Assembly: GCA_963521545.1 (NCBI GenBank)
Contig: CAUQVP010000016.1
Coordinates: 1-24,714, forward strand
Length of the DNA stretch: 24,714 bases
Direction: 5' to 3'
Source: JABCPE02 sp963521545
Lineage (GTDB): Bacteria; Bacteroidota; Bacteroidia; Flavobacteriales; Weeksellaceae
How positions within the stretch are numbered: position 1 is the first letter of the stretch; each line of letters opens with the position of its first letter. Shown one piece after another: positions 1 through 8,254 of the stretch. Position numbers and translations under genes: made by a program. The notes under the pieces are model-generated. The model searched no databases. It saw nothing but the letters and a program-made list of their open reading frames with translations, and was not told where the DNA came from.

Positions 1-30
1 TTTGGTGTTAATTTAAAAGTTCAATTCTAA
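1..30 (+). CDS. C-terminal end of a TonB-dependent (SusC-like) outer-membrane receptor, partial
   Basis: Frame 1 from the left edge reads FGVNLKVQF followed by TAA. Alternating hydrophobic residues ending in a terminal phenylalanine are the usual last beta-strand of an outer-membrane barrel. The stop lies 12 bases before the start of a SusD-like lipoprotein, which is where the susC partner gene normally sits. Only nine codons are visible, so the family call rests on this short end plus gene context. The rest of the gene and the operon promoter lie outside the window. Confidence 0.7.
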   Translation, partial: FGVNLKVQF

Positions 31-42
31 AAACTAAGAAAA

Positions 43-1482
43 ATGAAAAAAATTAGAAATAATGTATCTAAATATGCTGTTCTTTTAGCTTTGACAGCAG
101 CTCCTTTGGTAGTTACTTCTTGTAGACAGGAGTTGGATATTAATGTAGATCCTAATAACCCTTCACAAGCATCTTTGTCAGGACTTCTTAGTGCCTCGCA
201 GGTTGGTTTTGCCTTTGCTCTTGGTGGAGAGGGAACTAGAATGCCAGCAAGTATCGTTCAGCATTATGCAGGGCATAGGGCACAGCCACTTAACTATGCT
301 CGATACAATATAACATCATCAGCTACAGATGGAACTTGGACAGCTCTTTACAATGCATTAATGGACATCAAGGAACTGGAAAATAAAGCCACTGCTTCTG
401 GAAGTCAGACATATGTAGGGGTTTCCAAGATTCTTCAGGCTCACGCATTCAGTGTTGTTACAGATATGTTTGGGGATATCCCTTTTTCTGAAGCTTTACA
501 GGGAAGAGCTAATATTACTCCTGCTTATGATAGACAGGAAAATATCTATCCAGCCCTTATTACCATGATAGATGAGGGGTTAGCTGCTCTCTCAGCAGGG
601 ACAGAAACTATTTCTGGAGATATAGTCTATGGAGGGGATGTGGCAAAATGGAAAAAATATGGAAATTCACTAAAACTACGATTGCTAAACCATTTAAGCA
701 CCAGACAGCCCAATGCCGCAGCGAATTTCTTGGCATCCAATCCAAGTCTTATAGAAACTAGTGTGGATGATGCAAAGGTTCTCTTTGGTTCTGTGGCATC
801 TAATGCTAATCCTATCTACCAGTTTGATGTGCTTTCTGGAAGAAAAGACCAAGCAGTAGCCAGCACTATTGTAGATAAGATGAAAGCCTTGTCAGACCCT
901 AGGGTGAGTGTTTATTTTAATCCTATTGTTAAGAATGATAATGGACTTCAAGGACAATATTTTGGTAACACACCAGGAGGAAGTGTAGGAGATACAGGAG
1001 AGAGTAAATATTCTCGTGTAGGAAGTGCTTATGCATCTATAAAAGCACCTGTGGTTCTGATGAGTGCAGCGGAAGTTAATTTCATTAAAGCAGAAGTGTA
1101 TCACAGAGCATCTAATGCAGCAAGTGCACAGGTGGCTTATCAAGCTGCAATTACACAGGATTTCGCGGCACTAGGTTTGTCTTCTTCTGTTACAGCTTAT
1201 TTAGCGAATGCGAATGTAGCTTATAATGGGACTTTACAGAGAATCATGGAGCAAAAATGGATTACCATGTTCCAGGCATCTTATGAGTCTTGGGTGGATT
1301 GGAGAAGAACGGGCTTCCCAGTTCTTACGCCAGCAGCAAGCAATGTTACTTCTAATGTAATCCCGAGAAACCTTCCATATCCAGATGTGGAAATTAACTC
1401 TAATAGAGCCAACCTAGTGGCTGGATCAGGGATTCCGATTCCATACACAGGGCTGAGCAATAGAGTTTGGTGGGATAACTAA
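43..1482 (+). CDS. SusD/RagB-family outer-membrane nutrient-binding lipoprotein
   Basis: The 479-residue protein starts with a basic, hydrophobic signal peptide and a lipobox, VTSC, with the lipidated cysteine at residue 27. Acidic residues follow soon after the cysteine (CRQELD), which fits surface export of flavobacterial lipoproteins (inference). The mature part resembles the SusD-like_2 subgroup: a helical TPR-rich fold, the segment SYESWVDWRRTGFP near the C-terminus, and the closing NRVWWDN. SusD proteins sit on the cell surface as a lid over a SusC TonB-dependent channel and bind oligosaccharides or other nutrients. The preceding SusC gene ends 12 bases upstream, so the two form an operon, and a strong terminator follows. 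The ligand cannot be told from sequence, and no glycoside hydrolase or protease lies nearby to suggest one. Confidence 0.9.
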   Translation: MKKIRNNVSKYAVLLALTAAPLVVTSCRQELDINVDPNNPSQASLSGLLSASQVGFAFALGGEGTRMPASIVQHYAGHRAQPLNYARYNITSSATDGTWTALYNALMDIKELENKATASGSQTYVGVSKILQAHAFSVVTDMFGDIPFSEALQGRANITPAYDRQENIYPALITMIDEGLAALSAGTETISGDIVYGGDVAKWKKYGNSLKLRLLNHLSTRQPNAAANFLASNPSLIETSVDDAKVLFGSVASNANPIYQFDVLSGRKDQAVASTIVDKMKALSDPRVSVYFNPIVKNDNGLQGQYFGNTPGGSVGDTGESKYSRVGSAYASIKAPVVLMSAAEVNFIKAEVYHRASNAASAQVAYQAAITQDFAALGLSSSVTAYLANANVAYNGTLQRIMEQKWITMFQASYESWVDWRRTGFPVLTPAASNVTSNVIPRNLPYPDVEINSNRANLVAGSGIPIPYTGLSNRVWWDN

Positions 1483-1510
1483 TAACCTCTTCATTTTTAA
1501 CTAATTTTTT

Positions 1511-1552
1511 ATAAAGGAAGTCTCTTTTTCAGGGATTTCCTTTATATTTTTT
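1511..1552 (+). terminator. Intrinsic terminator after the susD-like gene
   Basis: The arms 1511-1525 and 1531-1545 form a 15-pair stem, of which two pairs are G-U, around the 5-base loop TTTTC. The outer nine pairs (ATAAAGGAA with TTCCTTTAT) are perfect. A run of six T follows at 1547-1552. It closes the SusC/SusD operon and abuts the argS promoter. Confidence 0.88.
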
Positions 1553-1559
1553 ATCTTTG
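1552..1559 (+). promoter_or_regulatory. Predicted argS promoter, -7 box TATCTTTG
   Basis: TATCTTTG matches the Bacteroidota -7 consensus TAnnTTTG exactly and lies 16 bases before the argS ATG, implying a leader of only about ten bases. I see no good TTTG/TTG -33 element at the expected distance. The box shares its first base with the end of the upstream terminator's T run. Confidence 0.6.
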
Positions 1560-1575
1560 CAATTATTTTTTTATT

Positions 1576-3336
1576 ATGGTTAGAGAGATTTTACTTGAAA
1601 AAATACAGAAAGTTTTAGCAGAGAGTTTTGGTTTGGCGGATTTCGTTCCTGAAATTCAGCAGACAAAACCTGATTTTGAAGGAGATTTTACGGTCGTGAC
1701 TTTTCCTTTGGTTAAAGTTTTGAAGAAAAGTCCAGATATCATCGCGACAGAGCTTGGCGACAAGATACTTTCGGAGGTGGATTTTGTGGAAAATTATAAC
1801 ATTGTGAAAGGTTTTCTTAACCTAAAATTAAAGGACAATGTTTTCCTGCAAAGCTTTAAAAATCTTTCAGAAAATTTAGAGAAAATCACGCCTAAGAATG
1901 AAACTATTATGGTGGAATATTCTTCGCCGAATACCAACAAGCCTTTGCATTTGGGACATATTAGAAATAATCTTTTAGGTTTTTCTATTGCTAATATTTT
2001 GAAAGAAGAGGGCTACAATGTCATCAAAACTCAAATCATCAATGATAGAGGAATCCACATTTGTAAATCCATGCTAGCGTGGGAAAAGTTTGGAAATGGA
2101 GCAACGCCGGAATCTACACAAACCAAAGGTGACAAGTTGGTAGGAAATTACTATGTGGAATTTGACAAACATTACAAAGCAGAAATAGCCCAGCTCAAAG
2201 AACAAGGCATAGACGAAGAAACAGCGAAAAAACAAGCGCCATCTATTTTAGAGGCTCAAAAAATGCTTTTGGACTGGGAAAATGGCGATGAAAAAGTAAG
2301 AAACCTTTGGGAAAAAATGAACGCTTGGGTTTATGCGGGATTTGCGGAAACATATAAACGCCTTGGAGTAGATTTTGACCAAGTTCAATACGAAAGCCAA
2401 ACTTACCTTTTGGGTAAAGATTTGATAAAAGAAGGTCTGGACAAAGGCGTTTTCTTCACCAAAGAAGATGGCTCTGTATGGTGCGACCTTACTGATGAAG
2501 GCTTGGATGAAAAACTCCTTCTTCGTGGGGATGGTACTTCTGTCTATATTACACAGGATTTGGGAACGGCAGTGGGGCGTTTCGCGGATAATGATATACA
2601 GAGACTTATCTACACGGTGGGAAATGAGCAGGATTATCATTTTCAGGTTTTGTTTAAAATCCTTAAAAAACTCGGTTACAGCTGGGCAGAGCACCTTTAC
2701 CATCTTTCCTATGGAATGGTAGAACTTCCTAACGGGAAGATGAAATCTCGTGAAGGAACAGTGGTGGATGCCGATGACCTGATGCAGGAAATGTATCTTA
2801 CGGCGAAAGAAAAAGCGCAGGAACTTGGAAAACTGGAAGCGCTGACCGAAGAGGAAAAAGAAAAATCTTATGAAATCGTGGGTCTTGGAGCATTGAAATA
2901 TTTTATGCTGAAAGTAGACCCGAAGAAAAAAATGCTTTTCAATCCAGAGGAAAGTGTGGATTTCAATGGGAATACGGGGCCTTTCATTCAGTATGCTTAC
3001 GCCAGAATTCAGTCTTTGCTGAAAAGAGCTGAAGGAACGGATTTCAATTTCTCTGAAAATATCGCCCTTAGTGAGAACGAGAAAGAACTCATCATTGCTC
3101 TAAGCGAATACAAGGAAACTGTAAGCAAAGCGGCGGCGGCACTCAGTCCTGCTCATTTGGCTAATTATGTTTATGAAGTGGTAAAACTCTACAATGCTTT
3201 TTACCAAAATAATCCGATTCTAAACAACGAAAACGAAGATGTGAAGAAATTCCGACTATATCTGTCCCAGCTCACAGGTGTGGTGATTAGAAAGTCTTTA
3301 CATCTGCTCGGAATAGGCGTAGTGGATAGAATGTAA
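1576..3336 (+). CDS. argS: Arginine-tRNA ligase (arginyl-tRNA synthetase)
   Basis: This cytosolic class I synthetase charges tRNA-Arg with arginine using ATP. The 586 residues match the family's usual size. The N-terminal tRNA-recognition domain covers roughly residues 1-90. The catalytic domain carries a HIGH-type motif HLGH at 125-128 after SSPNTNKP, and the KMSKS-equivalent loop KMKSREGT at 388-395, in the form typical of ArgS. The last ~115 residues are a helical DALR-type anticodon-binding domain ending at GIGVVDRM. The gene is monocistronic, with its own -7 box upstream and a bidirectional terminator downstream. The ATG at 1576 is supported by that promoter position and by good N-terminal alignment to the family from the first residues. 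Confidence 0.97.
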   Translation: MVREILLEKIQKVLAESFGLADFVPEIQQTKPDFEGDFTVVTFPLVKVLKKSPDIIATELGDKILSEVDFVENYNIVKGFLNLKLKDNVFLQSFKNLSENLEKITPKNETIMVEYSSPNTNKPLHLGHIRNNLLGFSIANILKEEGYNVIKTQIINDRGIHICKSMLAWEKFGNGATPESTQTKGDKLVGNYYVEFDKHYKAEIAQLKEQGIDEETAKKQAPSILEAQKMLLDWENGDEKVRNLWEKMNAWVYAGFAETYKRLGVDFDQVQYESQTYLLGKDLIKEGLDKGVFFTKEDGSVWCDLTDEGLDEKLLLRGDGTSVYITQDLGTAVGRFADNDIQRLIYTVGNEQDYHFQVLFKILKKLGYSWAEHLYHLSYGMVELPNGKMKSREGTVVDADDLMQEMYLTAKEKAQELGKLEALTEEEKEKSYEIVGLGALKYFMLKVDPKKKMLFNPEESVDFNGNTGPFIQYAYARIQSLLKRAEGTDFNFSENIALSENEKELIIALSEYKETVSKAAAALSPAHLANYVYEVVKLYNAFYQNNPILNNENEDVKKFRLYLSQLTGVVIRKSLHLLGIGVVDRM

Positions 3337-3368
3337 GAATACACAAACGCTGTAAAATAACAAAAAAT

Positions 3369-3398
3369 AAAAATCCCTCATTTTAGGAGGGATTTTTT
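3369..3398. terminator. Bidirectional terminator between argS and the glycan operon
   Basis: ATCCCTC (3373-3379) and GAGGGAT (3387-3393) form a perfect stem around the loop ATTTTAG. The stem is preceded by five A (3369-3373, apart from the T that starts the core) and followed by six T (3393-3398), so each strand gets a hairpin with a U tract. It ends argS from the left and rmlA, the last gene of the operon, from the right. Confidence 0.9.
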
Positions 3399-3412
3399 GT
3401 TGAGGTTTTATA

Positions 3413-4273
3413 TTATTTTATCAGCTTTTTAAGATAATCGCCATAGCCGCTTTTTCCGTATTTTTCGGCAGATTTCAGGAGCTGTTCTTTGTTGATAAAT
3501 CCTTTTTTGTAGGCAATCTCTTCGATGCAGGAGATTTTCACGCCTTGTCTTTTTTCAAGAACTTTTACGAATTCAGACGCCTCGTGAAGGGAATCAAAAG
3601 TCCCTGTATCGAGCCAAGCTGTTCCTCGGCTCATCACACCTACTTCTAATTGACCTTTTTCAAGATAAATTTTATTGATATCGGTAATTTCCAATTCTCC
3701 TCTTGCCGAAGGTTTTAGTTTTTTAGCATATTCCACTACGGAATTGTCATAGAAATAAAGACCAGGCACGGCATAGTTGGACTTTGGCACGGCAGGTTTT
3801 TCTTCTATGGAAACGGCTTTTTGGTTTTCATCAAATTCTACTACACCGTATCTTTCAGGGTCGGAAACAGGGTAGGCAAATACGCAGCCGCCTTTCACTT
3901 GGGTTTTGCTTTCCAATAGCTGAGGAAGACCAGAGCCGTAGAAAATATTATCGCCCAAAACCAGCGCTACAGAGTCCGTTCCGATGAACTCTTCGCCTAA
4001 AATAAACGCCTGAGCCAGTCCATCTGGAGAAGGCTGAACTTTGTATTCAAACTTACACCCGATTTGTGAGCCGTCTCCCAATAGTTTTTTGAAAGCTTCT
4101 TGGTCGTGTGGCGTAGTGATGATGAGTATCTCTCTGATTCCTGCCAATAGAAGGGTAGAAATAGGGAAATAAATCATAGGCTTGTCATATACAGGCATTA
4201 ACTGCTTACTTACTGCGATAGTGAGCGGGTAGAGCCTTGTTCCAGAACCTCCCGCGAGAATTATTCCTTTCAT
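3413..4273 (-). CDS. rmlA: Glucose-1-phosphate thymidylyltransferase
   Basis: The enzyme joins dTTP and glucose 1-phosphate to make dTDP-glucose, the first step to dTDP-deoxysugars, in the cytosol. The 286 residues match the RmlA/RffH family (about 290). The nucleotide-binding motif GGSGTRLYPLT is at residues 8-18, followed by SKQLMPVYDKPMIYFPIS, then the active-site stretch LGDNIFYG and the late signature WLDTGTFDSL. It is the last gene of the eleven-gene operon, 9 bases after a GT-C-like membrane protein and just before a terminator. Its partner rmlB is at the other end of the operon, so the pair is split by glycosyltransferase genes. Base composition is ordinary, unlike its AT-rich upstream neighbour. 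Confidence 0.96.
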   Translation of the reverse strand: MKGIILAGGSGTRLYPLTIAVSKQLMPVYDKPMIYFPISTLLLAGIREILIITTPHDQEAFKKLLGDGSQIGCKFEYKVQPSPDGLAQAFILGEEFIGTDSVALVLGDNIFYGSGLPQLLESKTQVKGGCVFAYPVSDPERYGVVEFDENQKAVSIEEKPAVPKSNYAVPGLYFYDNSVVEYAKKLKPSARGELEITDINKIYLEKGQLEVGVMSRGTAWLDTGTFDSLHEASEFVKVLEKRQGVKISCIEEIAYKKGFINKEQLLKSAEKYGKSGYGDYLKKLIK

Positions 4274-4282
4274 TGTATTTTA

Positions 4283-5875
4283 TTATTTTAGAAACTTGTT
4301 ATAATCATTTTTATTTTTCACTAAATGTAAAGAATTGTTAGCATAATCAAAGACATAAAAAGGAAAATTTATATTATTTTTACCTAAAATAAATCCTGTT
4401 TCAGTTTCTTTGATTTCTGAACGAGGCCTATTGTTCAGTTTTTTTCCAAAAATAGAATATAAATAAGTGTCTTTGGTGCTGATAGTGTATACATTCCACC
4501 CATTTAGAGTAGATTCTGGAGCGTACATATTTAGTGCAGATACCACTTCATAGGGATCTTCTATAGTAGCTTCATCCGTGATGAGTTTATCATAATTTGT
4601 TTTATTTTCTATGATGATAATTTTTTCATCCTTTATATTTTTGGGAAGATGAGAGACTAAACTTTTGATGAGGTTTTTATTATAATTGCGAGCGTATATC
4701 CAAGAGTTTTTTTCAGAGATGACGCAAATGAAATTAGTAGATAAAAATAAAAATAATATAATTTTTAGAAAATTTTGATAATTTTTCTTTTTCGTAGAGG
4801 CTAAACCATTGTAAATTAAATATCCTAAAAGTAAGGAAGAAGAAATTTTGACCCAAAGTAAAATCCTGTTCTCAAAACTAAATGAGGTAACCGGATATTG
4901 AGAAATAAAGAAAATGATGATTGTCATTAAAAAAGCACTCAAAAACACTAAGAAATAGCGTTTTGGGATGGTTTTATCAAATTTACAGAAAATGGATACC
5001 ATTCCAGAAATAACCAGCCCGAGAGCTAACAAAATATAATCAACCCAAGAATAATCAGTAATGGCTAAAATGCTTTGTTTAGCAATATATGCAAAGTCAA
5101 GGATGAATAATTTGAAAAAAGAAAAAATTAATATAAAGCTGCTTGAAAGACTAAAAGTAACCTTAGATGCGGCATAATCGAAATGTTCGGGATAGATGAT
5201 TTTTACTAAGAAAAACTTATAGAATGCAGCGATGAATAAACCTAAACCTATAGAAAGAGATAGTTTCAGGAGTATTTTTTCTCTGTTCGTAATTACTAAA
5301 ATAAATATGGATAAAGGAATCAAAAATAAATGCAACTCTTGGAATAGCAATGAAATTCCCAATAATATTCCAGAAATCAAATAATAAATCAGATTATCTT
5401 TTGATGATAGGTATAATATACTTTGGAAATACCATATGTATATCAAATAAGCCCCACACATCACAAAAGAGAATAAATTAGATGAAGATAAAGGAAATAC
5501 AGTGGCTAATATACATGCTAATAGCGTAAAAGCACTATATTCACTAAAAAACTTATCTAAAATTAGTTTTAATAACCATGCGGCGATGGGAAATAGAAAA
5601 TTATGAATGAAAAACAAAGGTGTCCAAAATCCACCTAAATAAGTTGCGAATGTTATCACAATAGGAGAAATTGGGCGTGTGTGCCTGTTAGGGTCGGAAG
5701 TGTATAGATTATAAACTTCTGATATACTGTATTTTCCTTCCTGGTATTGGTATAATATTTCTAAATGATTTAGGTCATCAGACAGCACAGCATTATCCCC
5801 AAGTAAGACAAATGTCCCTTGTAATAAGATAAAAAATAACGCAGTTAATAAAAAAATAGTTTTTTCTATTTTCAT
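4283..5875 (-). CDS. Multi-pass membrane protein, GT-C-type glycosyltransferase-like
   Basis: The 530-residue protein is mostly hydrophobic helices (about ten or more), with a soluble C-terminal part of about 130 residues. After the first helix comes a loop with SDDLNH (Asp33, Asp34) and then RHTRPIS (64-70). Paired acids in the first outer loop followed by an R-P motif are a common pattern in GT-C transferases, which take sugar from a polyprenyl phosphate at the periplasmic face. No closer family was recognised; a polymerase-like role is less likely but not excluded. The start overlaps the stop of the aminotransferase gene by ATGA, so translation is probably coupled. The DNA is very AT-rich: one sampled 60-base line (4741-4800) has 8 G/C. 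Confidence 0.6.
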   Translation of the reverse strand: MKIEKTIFLLTALFFILLQGTFVLLGDNAVLSDDLNHLEILYQYQEGKYSISEVYNLYTSDPNRHTRPISPIVITFATYLGGFWTPLFFIHNFLFPIAAWLLKLILDKFFSEYSAFTLLACILATVFPLSSSNLFSFVMCGAYLIYIWYFQSILYLSSKDNLIYYLISGILLGISLLFQELHLFLIPLSIFILVITNREKILLKLSLSIGLGLFIAAFYKFFLVKIIYPEHFDYAASKVTFSLSSSFILIFSFFKLFILDFAYIAKQSILAITDYSWVDYILLALGLVISGMVSIFCKFDKTIPKRYFLVFLSAFLMTIIIFFISQYPVTSFSFENRILLWVKISSSLLLGYLIYNGLASTKKKNYQNFLKIILFLFLSTNFICVISEKNSWIYARNYNKNLIKSLVSHLPKNIKDEKIIIIENKTNYDKLITDEATIEDPYEVVSALNMYAPESTLNGWNVYTISTKDTYLYSIFGKKLNNRPRSEIKETETGFILGKNNINFPFYVFDYANNSLHLVKNKNDYNKFLK

Positions 5876-7014
5876 AATTCTTTTATCGTGTTGATGATGT
5901 ATTCTACCTGTTCATCGGTAAGTTCGTAGAACAGAGGAAGTCTTACAAGACAATCAGAAAACATATCTGAGTTTGGAAGCTCGCTTTTTCGGGTAGAATA
6001 TTTTTCATAATAAGAACTCTTGTGCAGAGAAAGATAGTGGAAAACAGATAGAATTCCTTTGTCTTTCAGATGTTGGATGAATTTGGTTCTGTCATCTACA
6101 TTATCACAAACGAGATAAAACATATGGGCGTTGTTAGTCGCATATTCTGGAACGAGAGGGAGTTTTGGTTTTTTAATCGAAACAGGTTCAAAGCTGGAAA
6201 GTCCCTCGTAATAACAATTCCAAATTTTGATTCTTTTATCCTGAATGTCTTTCATGTTTTCTATCTGAGCCCAAAGAAAAGCAGAGATAATTTCACTCGG
6301 CAGGAAAGAAGACCCTGTGTCTACCCAACTGTATTTATCTACTTCGCCTCTGAAAAACTGAGAACGGTTTGTTCCTTTTTCCCAGATGATTTCGGCTCTT
6401 TGGATAAAGCGGTCATCATTGATGCAGAGCATACCGCCTTCACCTGAAATAATATTTTTGGTCTCATGAAACGAAAAAGCTGAAATATGCCCAATGCTTC
6501 CTAGGGCTTTTCTTGTTCTATCTTTGGAAATATAGTAGCTATCTATGGCTTGTGCGGCATCTTCTATTACGATGATTCCGTGTTTGTTAGCTATTGACAT
6601 TATTTTATCCATATCACACGCTACACCAGCGTAATGAACCACCACGATTGCTTTGGTTTTTTCTGTGATTAAAGCCTCTATTTGGTCAGCATTTATATTA
6701 GGATTGTCAGAATAAGAATCTGCAAAAACGATATCTGCGCCTTGTCTTACAAATGCCAGCGCAGTGGACACGAAAGTAAAACTAGGAACAATGACCTCGT
6801 CGCCTTCCTTGATATCCGCTAAAATAGCAGCCATCTCCAATGCATCTGTGCAGGAAGTGGTAAGCAGTGTTTTTTTGAAACCAAATTCTTTTTCAAAAAA
6901 TTCTTGACATTTTTTAGTAAAAAAGCCATTTCCAGAGATTTTCCCTGATTTTACAGCTTCTTCTATATATTGCATTTCTTTACCAGTAAGGTAAGGTTTG
7001 TTGAATGGTATCAT
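5872..7014 (-). CDS. wecE: dTDP-4-amino-4,6-dideoxygalactose transaminase, WecE/RffA-like (DegT/DnrJ/EryC1 family)
   Basis: This PLP enzyme is predicted to aminate dTDP-4-keto-6-deoxyglucose at C4, using glutamate, to give dTDP-4-amino-4,6-dideoxy-D-galactose (dTDP-Fuc4N). The 380-residue protein is collinear with E. coli WecE as I remember it: MIPFN at the start, LLTTSCTDALEMAA, PSFTFVSTALAFV, VVHYAGVACDMD, SFHETKN with the PLP lysine at 186, and above all GTNRSQFFRGEVDKYSW. That last block is characteristic of WecE/RffA rather than of 3-aminotransferases such as FdtB. Base composition is close to housekeeping level (26 of 60 G/C at 6301-6360), although both neighbours are AT-rich. It overlaps its upstream and downstream genes by four bases each. 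Confidence 0.9.
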   Translation of the reverse strand: MIPFNKPYLTGKEMQYIEEAVKSGKISGNGFFTKKCQEFFEKEFGFKKTLLTTSCTDALEMAAILADIKEGDEVIVPSFTFVSTALAFVRQGADIVFADSYSDNPNINADQIEALITEKTKAIVVVHYAGVACDMDKIMSIANKHGIIVIEDAAQAIDSYYISKDRTRKALGSIGHISAFSFHETKNIISGEGGMLCINDDRFIQRAEIIWEKGTNRSQFFRGEVDKYSWVDTGSSFLPSEIISAFLWAQIENMKDIQDKRIKIWNCYYEGLSSFEPVSIKKPKLPLVPEYATNNAHMFYLVCDNVDDRTKFIQHLKDKGILSVFHYLSLHKSSYYEKYSTRKSELPNSDMFSDCLVRLPLFYELTDEQVEYIINTIKEL

Positions 7015-8237
7015 AAGCTATAGTATAAAAATTTTATATCATTAAAGATTATCGGAATTATTGCAATTATAATTATTAATAACAATTTATTATTACTAAG
7101 TTTCAAATATCGGCAACCTGTCAAAATGGAGATAAAAAGCATCATTTCTATTCCTGAAAGCCAGCGCGTTTCTACATGAGAATAAGCCACAAAACAAAAT
7201 ATAAAACAAAAGTATAAAAAAGGCAGCAAAAAGAAGTTTTTTCTAAACAAAAATATTAAAGGAATGAGTATAAAACCACCTATTGTCTTAAAATAGTATT
7301 TAAAAAGAAAAAGCAGATTAAACAAAGTCATTTTTATGAGCTGCACAGGATGGTTGAAGACAACATCGAGGAAGCCTTTCGGAAGGCTGTTTTCTCCATT
7401 TTGTTTTAGATATTCTCTTACATCATCAAAGGTATTAGCCCTCCAGATAGACCATGGTCTGATATTAAAAATACCAGTGCTTTTTTCTATTTCTGAAATA
7501 GCTAAGTGGTTTTTCTGAATCCAGTTGACGTCTTCTGGATTTTTGTTGTAAAAACTAAGACCATTCCCTACTATGATAGAAGGAAAATGGATAATAAGTA
7601 TAGTGAAAATGAGAGGAATAACGAAATAGATTAGGTTTTTCACTTTTGCATTAGAATAGTATATCATGTATAAAACGAAAGGGAAAAACAGAATGGCTAT
7701 TTCACGAGTACCAAGACATAATCCGAGTATAAAACCTATGATAGAGAAATAATAATGTTTAGGCGATTCAATATTTTTAATGGAAAAGTATATGATGATA
7801 AGGTATAACAATCCCATGAACGAATCATCATTGGCTAAAATATTAATGAATTTTTGGCTGATGATATAAAAAATGTAAATACTACAAAGGAAGTAGGTGA
7901 AATAGATGTTAATATCAAACCTAATGGATATTTTGTATAATAAATATACGCCTAAAATAATGGTCAAAATAATACACAGACTATTGAATATAATAAAAGT
8001 CTCCTTAACATCTCCAACTAGCAAATAGATAGGATAAAGAGCAAAATTATACATTACAGAAGTCCCTTTTTCTATTTCAGAATATGCTCCATTGGAAATA
8101 AATCTTTGGAATAGCTCCATATATAGATCTCCATCTGTGATGGCGCCCCAGTCCTTATTTAAAAAGAGAAAAGCACAGATTCCTATTTTTAGTAATAGAA
8201 AAGGAACAAGCACAAAATAGAAATTTATAGTTTTCAT
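7011..8237 (-). CDS. Multi-pass membrane protein, GT-C / GT39-type glycosyltransferase-like
   Basis: The 408-residue protein has about ten hydrophobic segments. The loop after the first helix contains ITDGDLYMELFQRFISNGAY, with Asp35 and Asp37. An acidic residue there followed by an aromatic and 'G.Y' is typical of ArnT/PMT-like GT-C transferases, which use polyprenyl-phosphate sugars on the outer face of the inner membrane. No specific subfamily or acceptor could be assigned. A later outer loop contains FNIRPWSIWRANTFDD. Its stop overlaps the aminotransferase start by ATGA, and it begins 17 bases after the acyltransferase. The gene is markedly AT-rich. An O-antigen polymerase is the main alternative, but the N-terminal acidic loop favours GT-C. 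Confidence 0.65.
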   Translation of the reverse strand: MKTINFYFVLVPFLLLKIGICAFLFLNKDWGAITDGDLYMELFQRFISNGAYSEIEKGTSVMYNFALYPIYLLVGDVKETFIIFNSLCIILTIILGVYLLYKISIRFDINIYFTYFLCSIYIFYIISQKFINILANDDSFMGLLYLIIIYFSIKNIESPKHYYFSIIGFILGLCLGTREIAILFFPFVLYMIYYSNAKVKNLIYFVIPLIFTILIIHFPSIIVGNGLSFYNKNPEDVNWIQKNHLAISEIEKSTGIFNIRPWSIWRANTFDDVREYLKQNGENSLPKGFLDVVFNHPVQLIKMTLFNLLFLFKYYFKTIGGFILIPLIFLFRKNFFLLPFLYFCFIFCFVAYSHVETRWLSGIEMMLFISILTGCRYLKLSNNKLLLIIIIAIIPIIFNDIKFLYYSL

Positions 8238-8254
8238 CTTAGTTTATATAAAAA

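Noticed and set aside
2248..2703. A 151-codon open frame on the minus strand, inside argS
   Set aside because: It is antisense to the ArgS catalytic domain and shows no recognisable domain or start signal.
5838..5860. A-runs of about seven bases in the AT-rich membrane-protein genes as phase-variable tracts
   Set aside because: Runs of this length are expected by chance at this base composition and are not clearly longer than elsewhere in the window.
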